From: Clostridia bacterium
GTDB taxonomy: Bacteria > Bacillota > Clostridia > Christensenellales > Aristaeellaceae
NCBI GenBank assembly: GCA_017459565.1
Contig: JAFUCP010000025.1
Location: 1-35,909 of the forward strand
Direction of reading: 5' to 3'
Length of the DNA: 35,909 nucleotides
In this document: positions 25,378 through 33,659 of the stretch, piece after piece
Position numbering within the stretch: position 1 is the first letter of the stretch
Layout: each line of letters starts with the position of its first letter
Translations under genes and position numbers: made by a program
Notes under the pieces: generated by a model
Told to the model about the DNA's origin: nothing
The model's database searches: none
Seen by the model: only the letters and a program-made list of their open reading frames with translations

Positions 25378-27327
25378 TTACCGTTCCGCCCCGGCGAAGT
25401 GCCACATCGTGTTCCGATAGGCCTCCGGCAGGCCGATGTCAAAGGACTGGCCATCCGGCAGGAACGCGAACATGCCGTTCCTTTCCCGCACGGCGTCCAA
25501 CGCCGCCGTCAGGCCGTATTCGCTGCCCTCCGACGGCCGCTTTTCCAGGCGGATCTCCCGGTCCAGCTCCTCGAACACCTCCTGCGTCAGCACATACTGG
25601 CCGAAGGTGGCATAATACTTCTTCTCGTTCCGGGCGTTCCTCACGCCCAGGTATTCCCTGGCATAGTCGTCCGTCGGCTTTTCCACCATGCGGTCCACCT
25701 TCATGATGGTTTGCGCGCTGTCGTTCCACTGTCCGTGGAGTATGCCGTAATGCACCACCCGGCTCAGCGGCACCTCCGTGATGGCCACCAGCGTGCGCCC
25801 GCACTCCTTATAAGCGTCAATGACCTGTCTGCAACAGTTCACGCCGGCGTTGGATCGGTATACGAAATCACCCAGCAGCAGCAGCGTCGGTTCGCCGTCG
25901 GTAAACTGCTTCGCCAGCCACACCGCGTGTCCGAAGCCCTTGCGCTCCCTCTGGTACACAAAGGTGATGTGCTGCCGCATGGCGTTGATGCGGTCCTCAT
26001 ATCTCTGCTTGTCCTCCGGCAGCTTGGCCCGGTATTCCTCCGGCAGCGGCGCGAAGAACCGTTCGAAATCATCCCGCTCGTCCTCGCCGATGATCAGGCA
26101 AACGTCCTCCACGTCCGCGTCAAACAGGTTCTCCAGCATGATCAGCAGCGCCGGCTTCAGCAAACCGTCCGCGTCCAGCAGCGGCATGAAGCACTTGCGC
26201 ACGCACTTGGTTTCGGGGAACACCCGCGTGCCGAAGCCTGCCAGCGGAATGATCGCCTTCTTCACGGCCTGGCCCGGCTTCAGCGTCAGCGTAAAGGAGG
26301 GCATGCCCCGCGCCTCATCCAAATACCTTTGCAGCGCCGCGGCGCAGGCTTCATCCTTCGTCAGGAACTGCACCGCTCCATCGCCCTGAGAGCCCACGCC
26401 CTTGGCGCCGTACACCCATTGCCTGATATTCGGATCCGTCAGCACCGAGTGCAGCACCGGCGCGATCAGTTCGGTACACTGAGGCATCACCTTCGCGTCG
26501 AAATTTGCCTGGGATTCGTTCATCAGCGCTCCGAGGCCCTCGGCGTCGCCCTTTTCCAACAGCTCGATGCCCCTGGCAATGATCCGCTGATTGTCCGGGC
26601 CCAGCGCCTCCTGTACCTTCTGCTCTTTCTCGTTGTCCGCAAAGGGATAGGCGCGATTCAGGTCCGCCAATATCTTGATGGTGTCCTTCGAGGCCATCAG
26701 GTTGGCGATCACCCAGTGGAAGGTCGCCCCCGCCCGCAGCTCCCGGGAATCCAGCTCCACGCCGTCAAACTCCATCAGCACCGGCTTGACGCCGTAGGCA
26801 CATGCCTGATCCAGCCTGCCGCAGCGCGAGGGCGTGCGCTGTTCGCCCCGGTAGGCCGCCTGCATCTCACCCTTGACGTTCATCTTCAAATGATAAAGCT
26901 GGTTGAAGGCCCGGGCCACCAGCACGCAGATGGCCGCCGAAGAGGAAAGCCCGCTCTTGATCGGCAGGTCCCGCTTCAGTATCGTGATCCTCACGCCGCC
27001 CACGCTATAGTTGTCGTTGATGTAGGAGGCCACGCCCGCCACATAGGAAAAATATCCGCCCTGCTGCGCCGCGGCGATCAGCTTGGCGGTGTCCATCTCG
27101 CACTCCCAGTGTTCATCCTTTTCGATTTCCCCGCCACTGGCCATGATGAATTTATCCGCCTTCTCCGCGGTGGCATAGATGCCCTGTTCGGTGCCCGACA
27201 CGATGGCCTGGCCCTTGGCGATGTCCGCGTTCACCGTGCGGTACATGCCCGCCCAGTCGGAATGTTCGCCGAACAGGCACAGTCTGCCCGGTACAAACAG
27301 ATTGATGACCTTCCCCTGCGCCGCCAT
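25378..27327 (-). CDS. Bifunctional GHMP sugar-1-kinase / sugar-phosphate nucleotidyltransferase fusion
   Basis: A protein of 649 residues in two parts. Residues 1-350 form a GHMP kinase: motif 1 VPGRLCLFGEHSDW (12-25), motif 2 KSGLSSSAA (124-132), a GRLDQA block as around the galactokinase catalytic Asp (about 170-175), and motif 3 GAKGVGSQGDGAV (307-319). Residues ~356-649 form a GalU/RmlA-type nucleotidyltransferase: IIPLAGFGTRVFPETK, LLLLGDFVYRSN and the late VLTQEVFEELD region. Together they would phosphorylate a free sugar at C-1 and convert it to an NDP-sugar. The order is opposite to bacterial FKP (pyrophosphorylase first, kinase second). The sugar (galactose, glucuronate, arabinose, fucose or a heptose) cannot be told by eye. 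It is probably cytoplasmic; the ATG at 27327 has AAGGAGAGGG upstream. Confidence 0.85.
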   Translation of the reverse strand: MAAQGKVINLFVPGRLCLFGEHSDWAGMYRTVNADIAKGQAIVSGTEQGIYATAEKADKFIMASGGEIEKDEHWECEMDTAKLIAAAQQGGYFSYVAGVASYINDNYSVGGVRITILKRDLPIKSGLSSSAAICVLVARAFNQLYHLKMNVKGEMQAAYRGEQRTPSRCGRLDQACAYGVKPVLMEFDGVELDSRELRAGATFHWVIANLMASKDTIKILADLNRAYPFADNEKEQKVQEALGPDNQRIIARGIELLEKGDAEGLGALMNESQANFDAKVMPQCTELIAPVLHSVLTDPNIRQWVYGAKGVGSQGDGAVQFLTKDEACAAALQRYLDEARGMPSFTLTLKPGQAVKKAIIPLAGFGTRVFPETKCVRKCFMPLLDADGLLKPALLIMLENLFDADVEDVCLIIGEDERDDFERFFAPLPEEYRAKLPEDKQRYEDRINAMRQHITFVYQRERKGFGHAVWLAKQFTDGEPTLLLLGDFVYRSNAGVNCCRQVIDAYKECGRTLVAITEVPLSRVVHYGILHGQWNDSAQTIMKVDRMVEKPTDDYAREYLGVRNARNEKKYYATFGQYVLTQEVFEELDREIRLEKRPSEGSEYGLTAALDAVRERNGMFAFLPDGQSFDIGLPEAYRNTMWHFAGAER

Positions 27328-27351
27328 GGCAAACCCTCTCCTTCCGGCCCG

Positions 27352-28047
27352 TCAGCCCTTCCTGTACTTCCAGATGCAGTAGATGGCTCTGAGGCCGTCC
27401 TTGAAGCCGATCTTCTTGCCCTCCTCGTTCGTGCGGGGATAGTAGGAAATCGGCACCTCCTTGACGCGCACCTTCATCTTTGCCACCTTCGCGGTGATTT
27501 CCGGCTCAAAGCCGAAGCGGTTCTCCTTGATATCCACCGCCTGGATGACCTCCCGCTTGAAGCACTTGTAGCAGGTTTCCATGTCCGTCAGCTTCAGATG
27601 GGTGAACAGGTTGGAAAGCATCGTCAGGCCCTTGTTGGCCAGCTGGTTCGCCTTGTAGCCCTTGGCGGCCTGACTCAGGAAGCGGGACCCATAACACACG
27701 TCACATTCCCCGTTGACGATGGGCATGACCACCTTCGGGTACTCGTTGGGGGCGTACTCCAGATCGGCGTCCTGTATGATGACCACATCGCCGGTGGCGT
27801 GCTTAAAGCCCGTGCGCAGCGCGCCGCCCTTGCCCTGATTCACCTCGTGGTGGACCACCTTGCTCACCAGCGGCGCGATCTCCCTGTCCAGGATGTCGCT
27901 GGTTCCGTCGGTACTCTTGTCGTCCACCACGATGATCTCCTTGTTCTTAATCGGGGCGGCCAGCACCTTCTCCACGATGGTATGGATGTTCTTCTTCTCG
28001 TTATAACATGGAATGACCACCGAAAGGGTGAAGTTTTCTTGATTCAA
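27352..28047 (-). CDS. GT2 glycosyltransferase, intact copy of a duplicated pair
   Basis: A protein of 231 residues with a DPM1/WcaA-like GT2 fold: [26 protein letters not shown], donor motif [13 protein letters not shown] and [17 protein letters not shown]. It ends at KYRKG without membrane helices. The start is a TTG, decided by an AGGAGG 7 bases upstream (28055-28060); no ATG or GTG fits. A second copy with about 93% nucleotide identity lies at 30025-30855. It likely makes a polyprenyl-phosphate sugar for a neighbouring GT-C protein. The next gene, the kinase fusion, starts 24 bases downstream. Confidence 0.85.
   Translation of the reverse strand: MNQENFTLSVVIPCYNEKKNIHTIVEKVLAAPIKNKEIIVVDDKSTDGTSDILDREIAPLVSKVVHHEVNQGKGGALRTGFKHATGDVVIIQDADLEYAPNEYPKVVMPIVNGECDVCYGSRFLSQAAKGYKANQLANKGLTMLSNLFTHLKLTDMETCYKCFKREVIQAVDIKENRFGFEPEITAKVAKMKVRVKEVPISYYPRTNEEGKKIGFKDGLRAIYCIWKYRKG
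27361..28030 (-). repeat. Direct repeat, copy A (within GT2 gene)
   Basis: It aligns with 30053-30720. By hand alignment about 48 of roughly 660 bases differ (about 93% identity). The centre (27661-27780 against 30352-30471) has only two differences, while divergence rises at the GT2 N-terminal end. The two copies are in the same orientation, about 2.7 kb apart. Confidence 0.9.
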
Positions 28048-28054
28048 ATGTTTA

Positions 28055-28060
28055 CCTCCT
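28055..28060 (-). promoter_or_regulatory. Ribosome site that fixes the TTG start at 28047
   Basis: AGGAGG on the minus strand is followed by 7 bases and then TTG, which opens the GT2 frame. No ATG or GTG in frame lies near it upstream of the conserved GT2 start. Confidence 0.75.
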
Positions 28061-28222
28061 GCTTGTAATATAAAAACACTACATCCTATTGACGAAACAC
28101 ATTATTGAATGATTCCACCCTGTTTTTCTCTATATACTTCCGATATAGTACATTTGGAGTGATAGTTCCTTGATTTATCATTCTGCGAACTGATGATCGA
28201 TCAACACCCTCTCGACACCTTC

Positions 28223-29773
28223 TTACTGTTTCAGATACGGATTTCTGTAAACTCCGTATTCATCGATTATATAGTCGACCACAGATTTGTCTTCGATATC
28301 GATCGTCCTGAGTCTGATATTGCCCTCAGGCAAATCCACAAAAACGCATCTATGGGGTTGTTTATGCATCAAGTAATGATAGTTCCAGGTTCTCCGGTCA
28401 TATACCGAATTGTATACCGTATACTTTCCAAAGTTCATGGCATCCAAAACGTAAGAAAGCGCTCTGTCGTCACCGCAGGTCACAATGACATCTGCTTTAC
28501 ATTCATCCGCGTAGGCGCTGGTCTCTTTGGCAACTCTGACGATATCCTCAACCTTCTTCAAATTGCACGGACCAGGATTATTTAAAGAACTGCTGGGGTC
28601 CCTGATGCTGGATAAACAAGCCGACATTTTCCCCAAAGACACGCAAAGCACCATAATCACGGCACAGGCGCAAACCATAAATTCCCACTTTCCCTTGTCA
28701 CCAAGCAAATGAGGCTGAGAATCCAGTGACAGATAATACCAGATGAGCAACAACGCATAGGGAATAAAAAGAAACATCCGTGTCTGGGAAAACAATACCG
28801 AATTTTCGACGAAATCCAATGTCTTTGTCAGGCACAAAAGCAGCATTACCATCATCACGAAAACGACTATTTGCGTGACAGCTTCAAATTTCCTGTTTAT
28901 GGTCAATATCAAACAGCAGATTCCAAGGCAGGCATACACCACTTCGCCCCTCCGAAAAAAGATGAAGTAAGATGTCAAGTCCAACAATCTAGTCAGGTTA
29001 GCTTTGAGCGCATCCATGCTCAACTCGGCATAAATATCACCATGCAGCGAATAGTCCACATTGATCCTATAGAAATTCTTAACCGAGATATACAGCATCA
29101 ATCCAATAATCAAACCGGCTACATTCCATATGAAAAACCGCTTGTTTCTCCTAAAGTGAAAGAAATAATGCACGAAAGCCAACGCTCCGATAACGATCGC
29201 GTTATTGGTCATGATCATACCGGTCATAATCATTAGCACGCCAGTCAAGGATTTGGTGCCAGTCTTCGCCTCGTTCAATACAATTGCGCCGCAAACAGCT
29301 AAGGGGATTCCACTAATAAGGCTCCTGGGAATAGAAGTCAGTATATCCCATTCCCAACTCATCAGCAGATAAAATGCCACAGTGATAAATGCAGCGATCA
29401 CCCTCTTACGCTTATAAAGCCTGAGAGCTATGAACAGGTAAGGGAAAAAGCTCATAATCATCGTCGCCAGAGGAAGCGCTATATTCATCGGAATTCTGAG
29501 CCAGTATAGTGGCACAGCAACCACAGCCTCAAACATGCTGCCGTAAGCCTGACCCCAGAAGCACGGTTCCGGGAAGCACAGGTGAGCCATGGCTGCCGCG
29601 CCATTCCACATCAAAGCTTGGTCATCATCCAGATATATCGCGCAGTATTTATACAACAGATATCCTCTGTAGGTGAAAACGACCATCAGAATGATAATCA
29701 GCAGTAACAGGCTTGGCCAACTACCATATCTCCCAGATCGTGTCTGGGGTTTTGTCTTTGCATTTGTTAGCAT
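28223..29773 (-). CDS. Low-GC multi-membrane protein, GT-C-like, between the duplicated GT2 genes
   Basis: A protein of 516 residues from the ATG at 29773, chosen for GGAAGG 6 bases upstream; a TTG and an ATG further up lack ribosome sites. About 10-11 hydrophobic segments run from residue 20 to 385. The first loop has IYLDDDQALMWNGAAAMAH and FWGQAYGSMFEAVVAVPLYW, with acidic residues where GT-C enzymes have them. The soluble C-terminus (about 400-516) includes DVIVTCGDDRALSYVLDAM. GC is about 45% in lines I counted, against about 60-75% in flanking genes, which suggests recent transfer. It is not assignable to a named family; a glycosyltransferase role is likely from the layout and context. 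Confidence 0.6.
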   Translation of the reverse strand: MLTNAKTKPQTRSGRYGSWPSLLLLIIILMVVFTYRGYLLYKYCAIYLDDDQALMWNGAAAMAHLCFPEPCFWGQAYGSMFEAVVAVPLYWLRIPMNIALPLATMIMSFFPYLFIALRLYKRKRVIAAFITVAFYLLMSWEWDILTSIPRSLISGIPLAVCGAIVLNEAKTGTKSLTGVLMIMTGMIMTNNAIVIGALAFVHYFFHFRRNKRFFIWNVAGLIIGLMLYISVKNFYRINVDYSLHGDIYAELSMDALKANLTRLLDLTSYFIFFRRGEVVYACLGICCLILTINRKFEAVTQIVVFVMMVMLLLCLTKTLDFVENSVLFSQTRMFLFIPYALLLIWYYLSLDSQPHLLGDKGKWEFMVCACAVIMVLCVSLGKMSACLSSIRDPSSSLNNPGPCNLKKVEDIVRVAKETSAYADECKADVIVTCGDDRALSYVLDAMNFGKYTVYNSVYDRRTWNYHYLMHKQPHRCVFVDLPEGNIRLRTIDIEDKSVVDYIIDEYGVYRNPYLKQ

Positions 29774-29824
29774 CGATTTCCTTCCATTCATTGTAGGCCG
29801 AAACTTAGCCGCCTTCAAAAGGTA

Positions 29825-29974
29825 TTAATCGGTCCGGCCGACAAAACTCAGTTCTTTACCCTTATCCAATTGTTTAGGCTCCACATGTACATAGCTTATC
29901 TTAATGGAAATATTATTGCTCCTCTCCTGCAGGATTTGCCCCAAATACACTCCATCGATAGCCTCAATACCTTC
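29825..29974 (-). pseudogene. Possible C-terminal remnant of a membrane glycosyltransferase
   Basis: A 49-codon open stretch (EGIEAIDGVYLGQILQ to ELSFVGRTD, stop at 29825) reads on without a start codon or ribosome site, just below an in-frame TAG at 29975-29977. Upstream of that TAG the same frame continues as STIDVNSELYYER. The strand pattern (DGVYLG...NISIKISYV...GKELS) recalls the C-terminal extracytoplasmic end of YfhO-like membrane proteins. It could be the end of a gene removed when the duplicated GT2 region was rearranged. Chance cannot be excluded at this length. Confidence 0.35.
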
Positions 29975-30024
29975 CTACCTTTCATAGTAAAGCTCAGAAT
30001 TGACGTCAATCGTCGACAAACAAA

Positions 30025-30855
30025 TCAGAAAGAATGAAACTCGTCATCCTTTCCTGTACTTCCAGATGCAGTAGACAGCGCAAGGCCGTCCTTGAAGCCG
30101 ATCTTCTTGCCCTCCTCGTTCGTGCGGGGATAGTAGGAAATCGGCACCTCCTTGACGCGCACCTTCATCTTCGCCACCTTCGCGGTGATTTCCGGCTCAA
30201 AGCCAAACCGGTTCTCCTGGATGTCCACTGCTTGGATGATCTCCCGCTTGAAGCACTTGTAGAAGGTCGCCATATCCGTCAGCTTCAGATGGGTGAACAG
30301 GTTGGAAAGGCTTGTCAGGCCCTTGTTGGCCAGCTGGTTAGCCTTGTAGCCCTTGGCGGCCTGACCCAGGAAGCGGGACCCATAACACACGTCACATTCC
30401 CCGTTGACGATGGGCATGACCACCTTCGGGTACTCGTTGGGGTCGTACTCCAGATCGGCGTCCTGTATGATGACCACATCGCCGGTGGCATGCCTGAAGC
30501 CCGTGCGCAGCGCGCCGCCCTTGCCCTGGTTCACCTCGTGGTGGACCACCTTGCTCACCAGCGGCGCGATCTCCCTGTCCAGAATGTCGCCGGTTCCGTC
30601 GGTACTCCTGTCATCCACCACGATGATCTCCTTGTTCGCGATCGGCGACGCCAGCACCTTCTCCACGATGGCGTGGATGCTGTTCTTTTCATTGTAGCAG
30701 GGAATGACTACAGAAAGGGGAAAATTTATCTGGACTCGTGTATTCTTCCTCCTATGCTTCTTGGGTAAAAATATCAGATTTATGCGTGGACGACGCGTAT
30801 ACGGAGCTTTCATGCCAGATATGTCCACGGTTGGCGCGAAAACCCACATGGTCAT
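30025..30855 (-). CDS. GT2 glycosyltransferase, altered second copy (lost start, C-terminal frameshift)
   Basis: A frame of 276 residues. The body ([15 protein letters not shown] to FKDGL) is nearly identical to the product of 27352-28047, with donor motif [13 protein letters not shown]. Two changes mark it as altered. First, the codon equivalent to the TTG start is CGA, although an AGGAGG (30748-30753) is retained. The frame is instead open upstream to an ATG at 30855 that overlaps the Nudix stop (TAATG), adding about 42 unusual residues. Second, one base is missing near 30077, so the end reads [12 protein letters not shown] and runs on instead of [12 protein letters not shown]; the original stop would be at 30044-30046. 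Core catalytic motifs are intact, so an active enzyme is possible, but a decaying duplicate is as likely. Confidence 0.7.
   Translation of the reverse strand: MTMWVFAPTVDISGMKAPYTRRPRINLIFLPKKHRRKNTRVQINFPLSVVIPCYNEKNSIHAIVEKVLASPIANKEIIVVDDRSTDGTGDILDREIAPLVSKVVHHEVNQGKGGALRTGFRHATGDVVIIQDADLEYDPNEYPKVVMPIVNGECDVCYGSRFLGQAAKGYKANQLANKGLTSLSNLFTHLKLTDMATFYKCFKREIIQAVDIQENRFGFEPEITAKVAKMKVRVKEVPISYYPRTNEEGKKIGFKDGLALSTASGSTGKDDEFHSF
30053..30720 (-). repeat. Direct repeat, copy B (within altered GT2 gene)
   Basis: This is the partner of 27361-28030. Besides substitutions it has a one-base deletion near 30077 relative to copy A. Together the copies bracket the low-GC membrane-protein gene (28223-29773) and the remnant (29825-29974). 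Confidence 0.9.
30748..30753 (-). promoter_or_regulatory. Orphan ribosome-binding site in the altered GT2 copy
   Basis: AGGAGG is followed by AAGAATACA and then CGA, where copy A has its TTG start. No ATG, GTG or TTG lies within 4-12 bases in the GT2 frame. The site appears to be a relic of the original start. Confidence 0.55.
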
Positions 30856-31334
30856 TAGTACTGCTTTTGTCTATTCTTCGATATCCAATCCAGCAGGGGC
30901 TGTCTGTGGGGCGGATGGATATTATCCGGGATGTTCTCCGCGGCGAAGTATTCCAGCCGGTCCACCTCCCCCGGCTGGCATTTCAGCTCGCCGGTATAGT
31001 CCCTACATTCATACACAAGATCGACGGTTGAAATCTCGTCGCCGTTGGGATAGATGTAGTGGGTACCCCTGCCGGAGTAGATGCCAAACAGCTCCAGGCG
31101 TTTGGCGGACAGTCCCGTCTCCTCCAGCATTTCCCGGCGCGCGCCGGACTCCACCTCCTCGTCCGGCTCCGCCGATCCCCCGGCGTAGCCCCAGGTATGG
31201 TTGTCCGTGCGCTGCTGCAAGAGAATCCTGCCCCGCTTATCCACTATGATGACGCTTACGCCCACCTGCATGAGAAGCCTGTGCCCCACTTGCCTGCGCA
31301 GGTCAAGGATGTAATCCGACAATCCTGTCACCAC
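30855..31334 (-). CDS. Nudix hydrolase
   Basis: A protein of 159 residues with a perfect Nudix box: G, five residues, E, seven residues, then REMLEETGL ([18 protein letters not shown] onward). It is preceded by WGYAGGS and followed by a typical beta-rich end ([15 protein letters not shown]). The family cleaves nucleoside diphosphates linked to another group; a sugar nucleotide or a damaged nucleotide are both possible. The start is unsure: GTG at 31334 is used, with only a weak purine stretch upstream. Its stop TAA overlaps the ATG of the altered GT2 frame. In a glycan locus a GDP-mannose- or NDP-sugar-directed role is plausible but not shown. Confidence 0.85.
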   Translation of the reverse strand: MVTGLSDYILDLRRQVGHRLLMQVGVSVIIVDKRGRILLQQRTDNHTWGYAGGSAEPDEEVESGARREMLEETGLSAKRLELFGIYSGRGTHYIYPNGDEISTVDLVYECRDYTGELKCQPGEVDRLEYFAAENIPDNIHPPHRQPLLDWISKNRQKQY

Positions 31335-31409
31335 CCGTATGCTCTTTCAGGGAATCGCAAATCCCATCTCTTCATCCACAGCATGTTCCATCCGGTACAT
31401 CCCCGGTCT

Positions 31410-33518
31410 TTACGGAGCTCCCAGATAAAAGAGTTGCAATGAAAGATCGCGCGGATCGCTGTTGATGCCCAGCTCTCTTGGATTAAAATAGAAATTGCAC
31501 TTTATCTCTATATCGTATATATCATCCTCTGCGCTCTGCACATCAAACAGGTATTCGTTTTCTTCGCCCGTGGCATGAATTTCCTCGATCAATTCGCCAT
31601 TGACATAAACCGAAAACATCGGATCGACGTCCGGCTGCTGTCGCAGATAATCATCATATCTGACGGTTCCCACCTTAAGCAGCAATCCATCGCTTGTAAT
31701 ATTCTCATCCTTCAGGAGCATTTCAACGTCTCTCTGCGTCCAGCTGAATCGATCCGGGTGAAAATCCCATATTCCGATTGTAAAATCGGGAATGATATCA
31801 TTCGAGGCGTCAAACACCGGGTCCACCTCATCCGCAAACGAAAACGCCGTCCACGTCTGCTCCGTCTCGTCATAGGCATATACGTTTTCAAGACGGTTCC
31901 GCAGTATCCAGGAGCTTACCGACTGTCGATAGGTATCGTCGCCGATATTCCAGATTCCGCCCCAATTCTCAGGATTGAAAGCGCTGTAGCCGTTGATCGT
32001 CTTAATACCGTACCAATCCGCGATCTGATAGGCATCCATCTGGCAGACTACATTGTCCCTGCCTTCCAACGGGTTGGTGAGGAAAAAGCTCTCGCAATCC
32101 TCCGGGGGCTGCGGCACAGCTTCAATGAAGCTCAGAGCGTCAGACCTGTTCCACTCCGCAGCAGCTCCTCCGTTGTGGATATTTACAACAAACGCGGCTG
32201 CCAATAAGGCAAGCATCAGCACATTGTACTTTGCGACCTTCTTCTGCCTGTAGGCTTCGGACAAATCGTTTCCCATACACGCGGTAATCACCGCGACAGG
32301 AAAGCTGAGGAAGAGCAGATACCGCGCAACCGCTCTTAAAGACGCCGCTCCGGGAAAGATTTGATATACAAACCACCATAGCGACGCGCCGTTTCCAGAC
32401 AGCCGCACCACCAGAAGCGCGCTCACGATCAGCGCTATCGCAAAGCTGTAAATGCTTTCCACTCGGACAGAAGCGGCGCGCTCCTCCGGTCGGACTGAAT
32501 TTCTCTTCCGATACAGCACCCAGGTCGCGCAGAACATGATGAGCAATACAGCCGACAGGCCTTGCTGAAGCTCTGGCATAAAAACATAGCCGCGCTCGTC
32601 AAGCTGCATCCGGGACATCAACGGGCCAAACAGCCAATTGTCCCTTGATACGTTGATAAAATCAATCGCCTCCGGAAGCGTCCCGGAAACATATGAATAG
32701 CTGTTTCCTCCACCGGCTCTTAACAGCGGCAATTCCATCAAAACAAAGGGAACAAACAGCGCAATCGTCAGAATTGCATAGCAGATCAGCTCCGGGAGCA
32801 TCCTTTTGACCGTTTTCAAAATTGTGACGAGATAAGCCCGGTTCCGCCTCAGCTGAAGGATAAGAAAAACGACGACAAACGTGACCAGAAACAGCATTGT
32901 AAAGAAAAAGATATACCATGCCGTATACAGGATCACCGCCAGCGTAACAACACTGGCTACGGCATAAAAATGCCTTCTTTTATTGGTGATGCTTCGAAAG
33001 AAGCAAGTCAGGAATAACGCCAATAAAGGAACATAGCTGACCGCCACCAGCTGAGTATGCCTGATGTGGATGGCGTAGGCGTTTGAAAACGAGAAGGTCA
33101 TGATCGCAAATAAAGACCACAGCGCGTCTATTTTCAAGCAGCGGTACAGCAGAATAAACGAAGCGACGGTCCCCAGTAAATGAATACACATAAGCGTCGC
33201 CTTATACGCTGAGAAGACATCAATGCCCAGAAAGCGGAAAACAGAATGTAACACGCCAAATCCGAAGAGCATATCCGAATACCCCAGGGTATTCTGCGCG
33301 GGGTAAAAAAAGCCAAGCTCCGCCGCTGATGATTCGCCACGAAAAACGTGGTACCAGTGTTCCGTGATCAGCATAGTCAACCGTCCGTCGTCAGAAGCAC
33401 CGAAGAGGTCGTCAGAAAAAGCTACGTTTCTGAAGAAAAACGCCGTCAGAAGGATCAGCAAGGCAAGGCAAAGCACCACTGATATTCTTCTACTCTTCAA
33501 ATCCAACGCAATTTTCAT
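31410..33518 (-). CDS. Large GT-C-like membrane protein with C-terminal beta-module
   Basis: A protein of 702 residues from the ATG at 33518 (GGGGGTGG a few bases upstream); an earlier ATG would add 19 residues without a ribosome site. About 12 membrane segments span residues 12-460. The first loop carries FSDDLFGASDDGRLTMLITE, acidic pairs as in GT-C catalytic loops, and FFYPAQNTLGYSD. A soluble C-terminal part of about 230 residues ends with FSVYVNGELIEE, DIYDIEIKCNF and PRELGINSDPRDLSLQLF. That end is the same kind of module as in the pseudogene at 20819-21275. It probably transfers a sugar from a polyprenyl carrier outside the membrane. GC is lower than in the rfb block. Confidence 0.62.
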   Translation of the reverse strand: MKIALDLKSRRISVVLCLALLILLTAFFFRNVAFSDDLFGASDDGRLTMLITEHWYHVFRGESSAAELGFFYPAQNTLGYSDMLFGFGVLHSVFRFLGIDVFSAYKATLMCIHLLGTVASFILLYRCLKIDALWSLFAIMTFSFSNAYAIHIRHTQLVAVSYVPLLALFLTCFFRSITNKRRHFYAVASVVTLAVILYTAWYIFFFTMLFLVTFVVVFLILQLRRNRAYLVTILKTVKRMLPELICYAILTIALFVPFVLMELPLLRAGGGNSYSYVSGTLPEAIDFINVSRDNWLFGPLMSRMQLDERGYVFMPELQQGLSAVLLIMFCATWVLYRKRNSVRPEERAASVRVESIYSFAIALIVSALLVVRLSGNGASLWWFVYQIFPGAASLRAVARYLLFLSFPVAVITACMGNDLSEAYRQKKVAKYNVLMLALLAAAFVVNIHNGGAAAEWNRSDALSFIEAVPQPPEDCESFFLTNPLEGRDNVVCQMDAYQIADWYGIKTINGYSAFNPENWGGIWNIGDDTYRQSVSSWILRNRLENVYAYDETEQTWTAFSFADEVDPVFDASNDIIPDFTIGIWDFHPDRFSWTQRDVEMLLKDENITSDGLLLKVGTVRYDDYLRQQPDVDPMFSVYVNGELIEEIHATGEENEYLFDVQSAEDDIYDIEIKCNFYFNPRELGINSDPRDLSLQLFYLGAP

Positions 33519-33659
33519 CGAACCACCCCCAAAGCATCCGTCTATTTCTGTCCATCGAATCAACCTCATTTTCAATGAACGAGGCGATCATCCGCACATA
33601 AATCGGTAAAATACCTTATAAGTATGCCGCTTTTTGTGAAAGCAGGTCTCGCCGTTATC

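Noticed and set aside
25399..28068. 889-codon plus-strand open frame opposite the kinase fusion and GT2 gene
   Set aside because: It is a shadow of two clearly motif-bearing minus-strand genes, with low-complexity, non-protein-like composition.
28048..28222. Promoter upstream of the intact GT2 gene
   Set aside because: AT-rich with TATATT near 28065-28075, but no -35 hexamer with acceptable spacing was found.
33519..33659. Promoter in the AT-richer gap before the 702-residue membrane protein
   Set aside because: TTCACA and TATAAG are present but only 14 bases apart, too close for a standard promoter.
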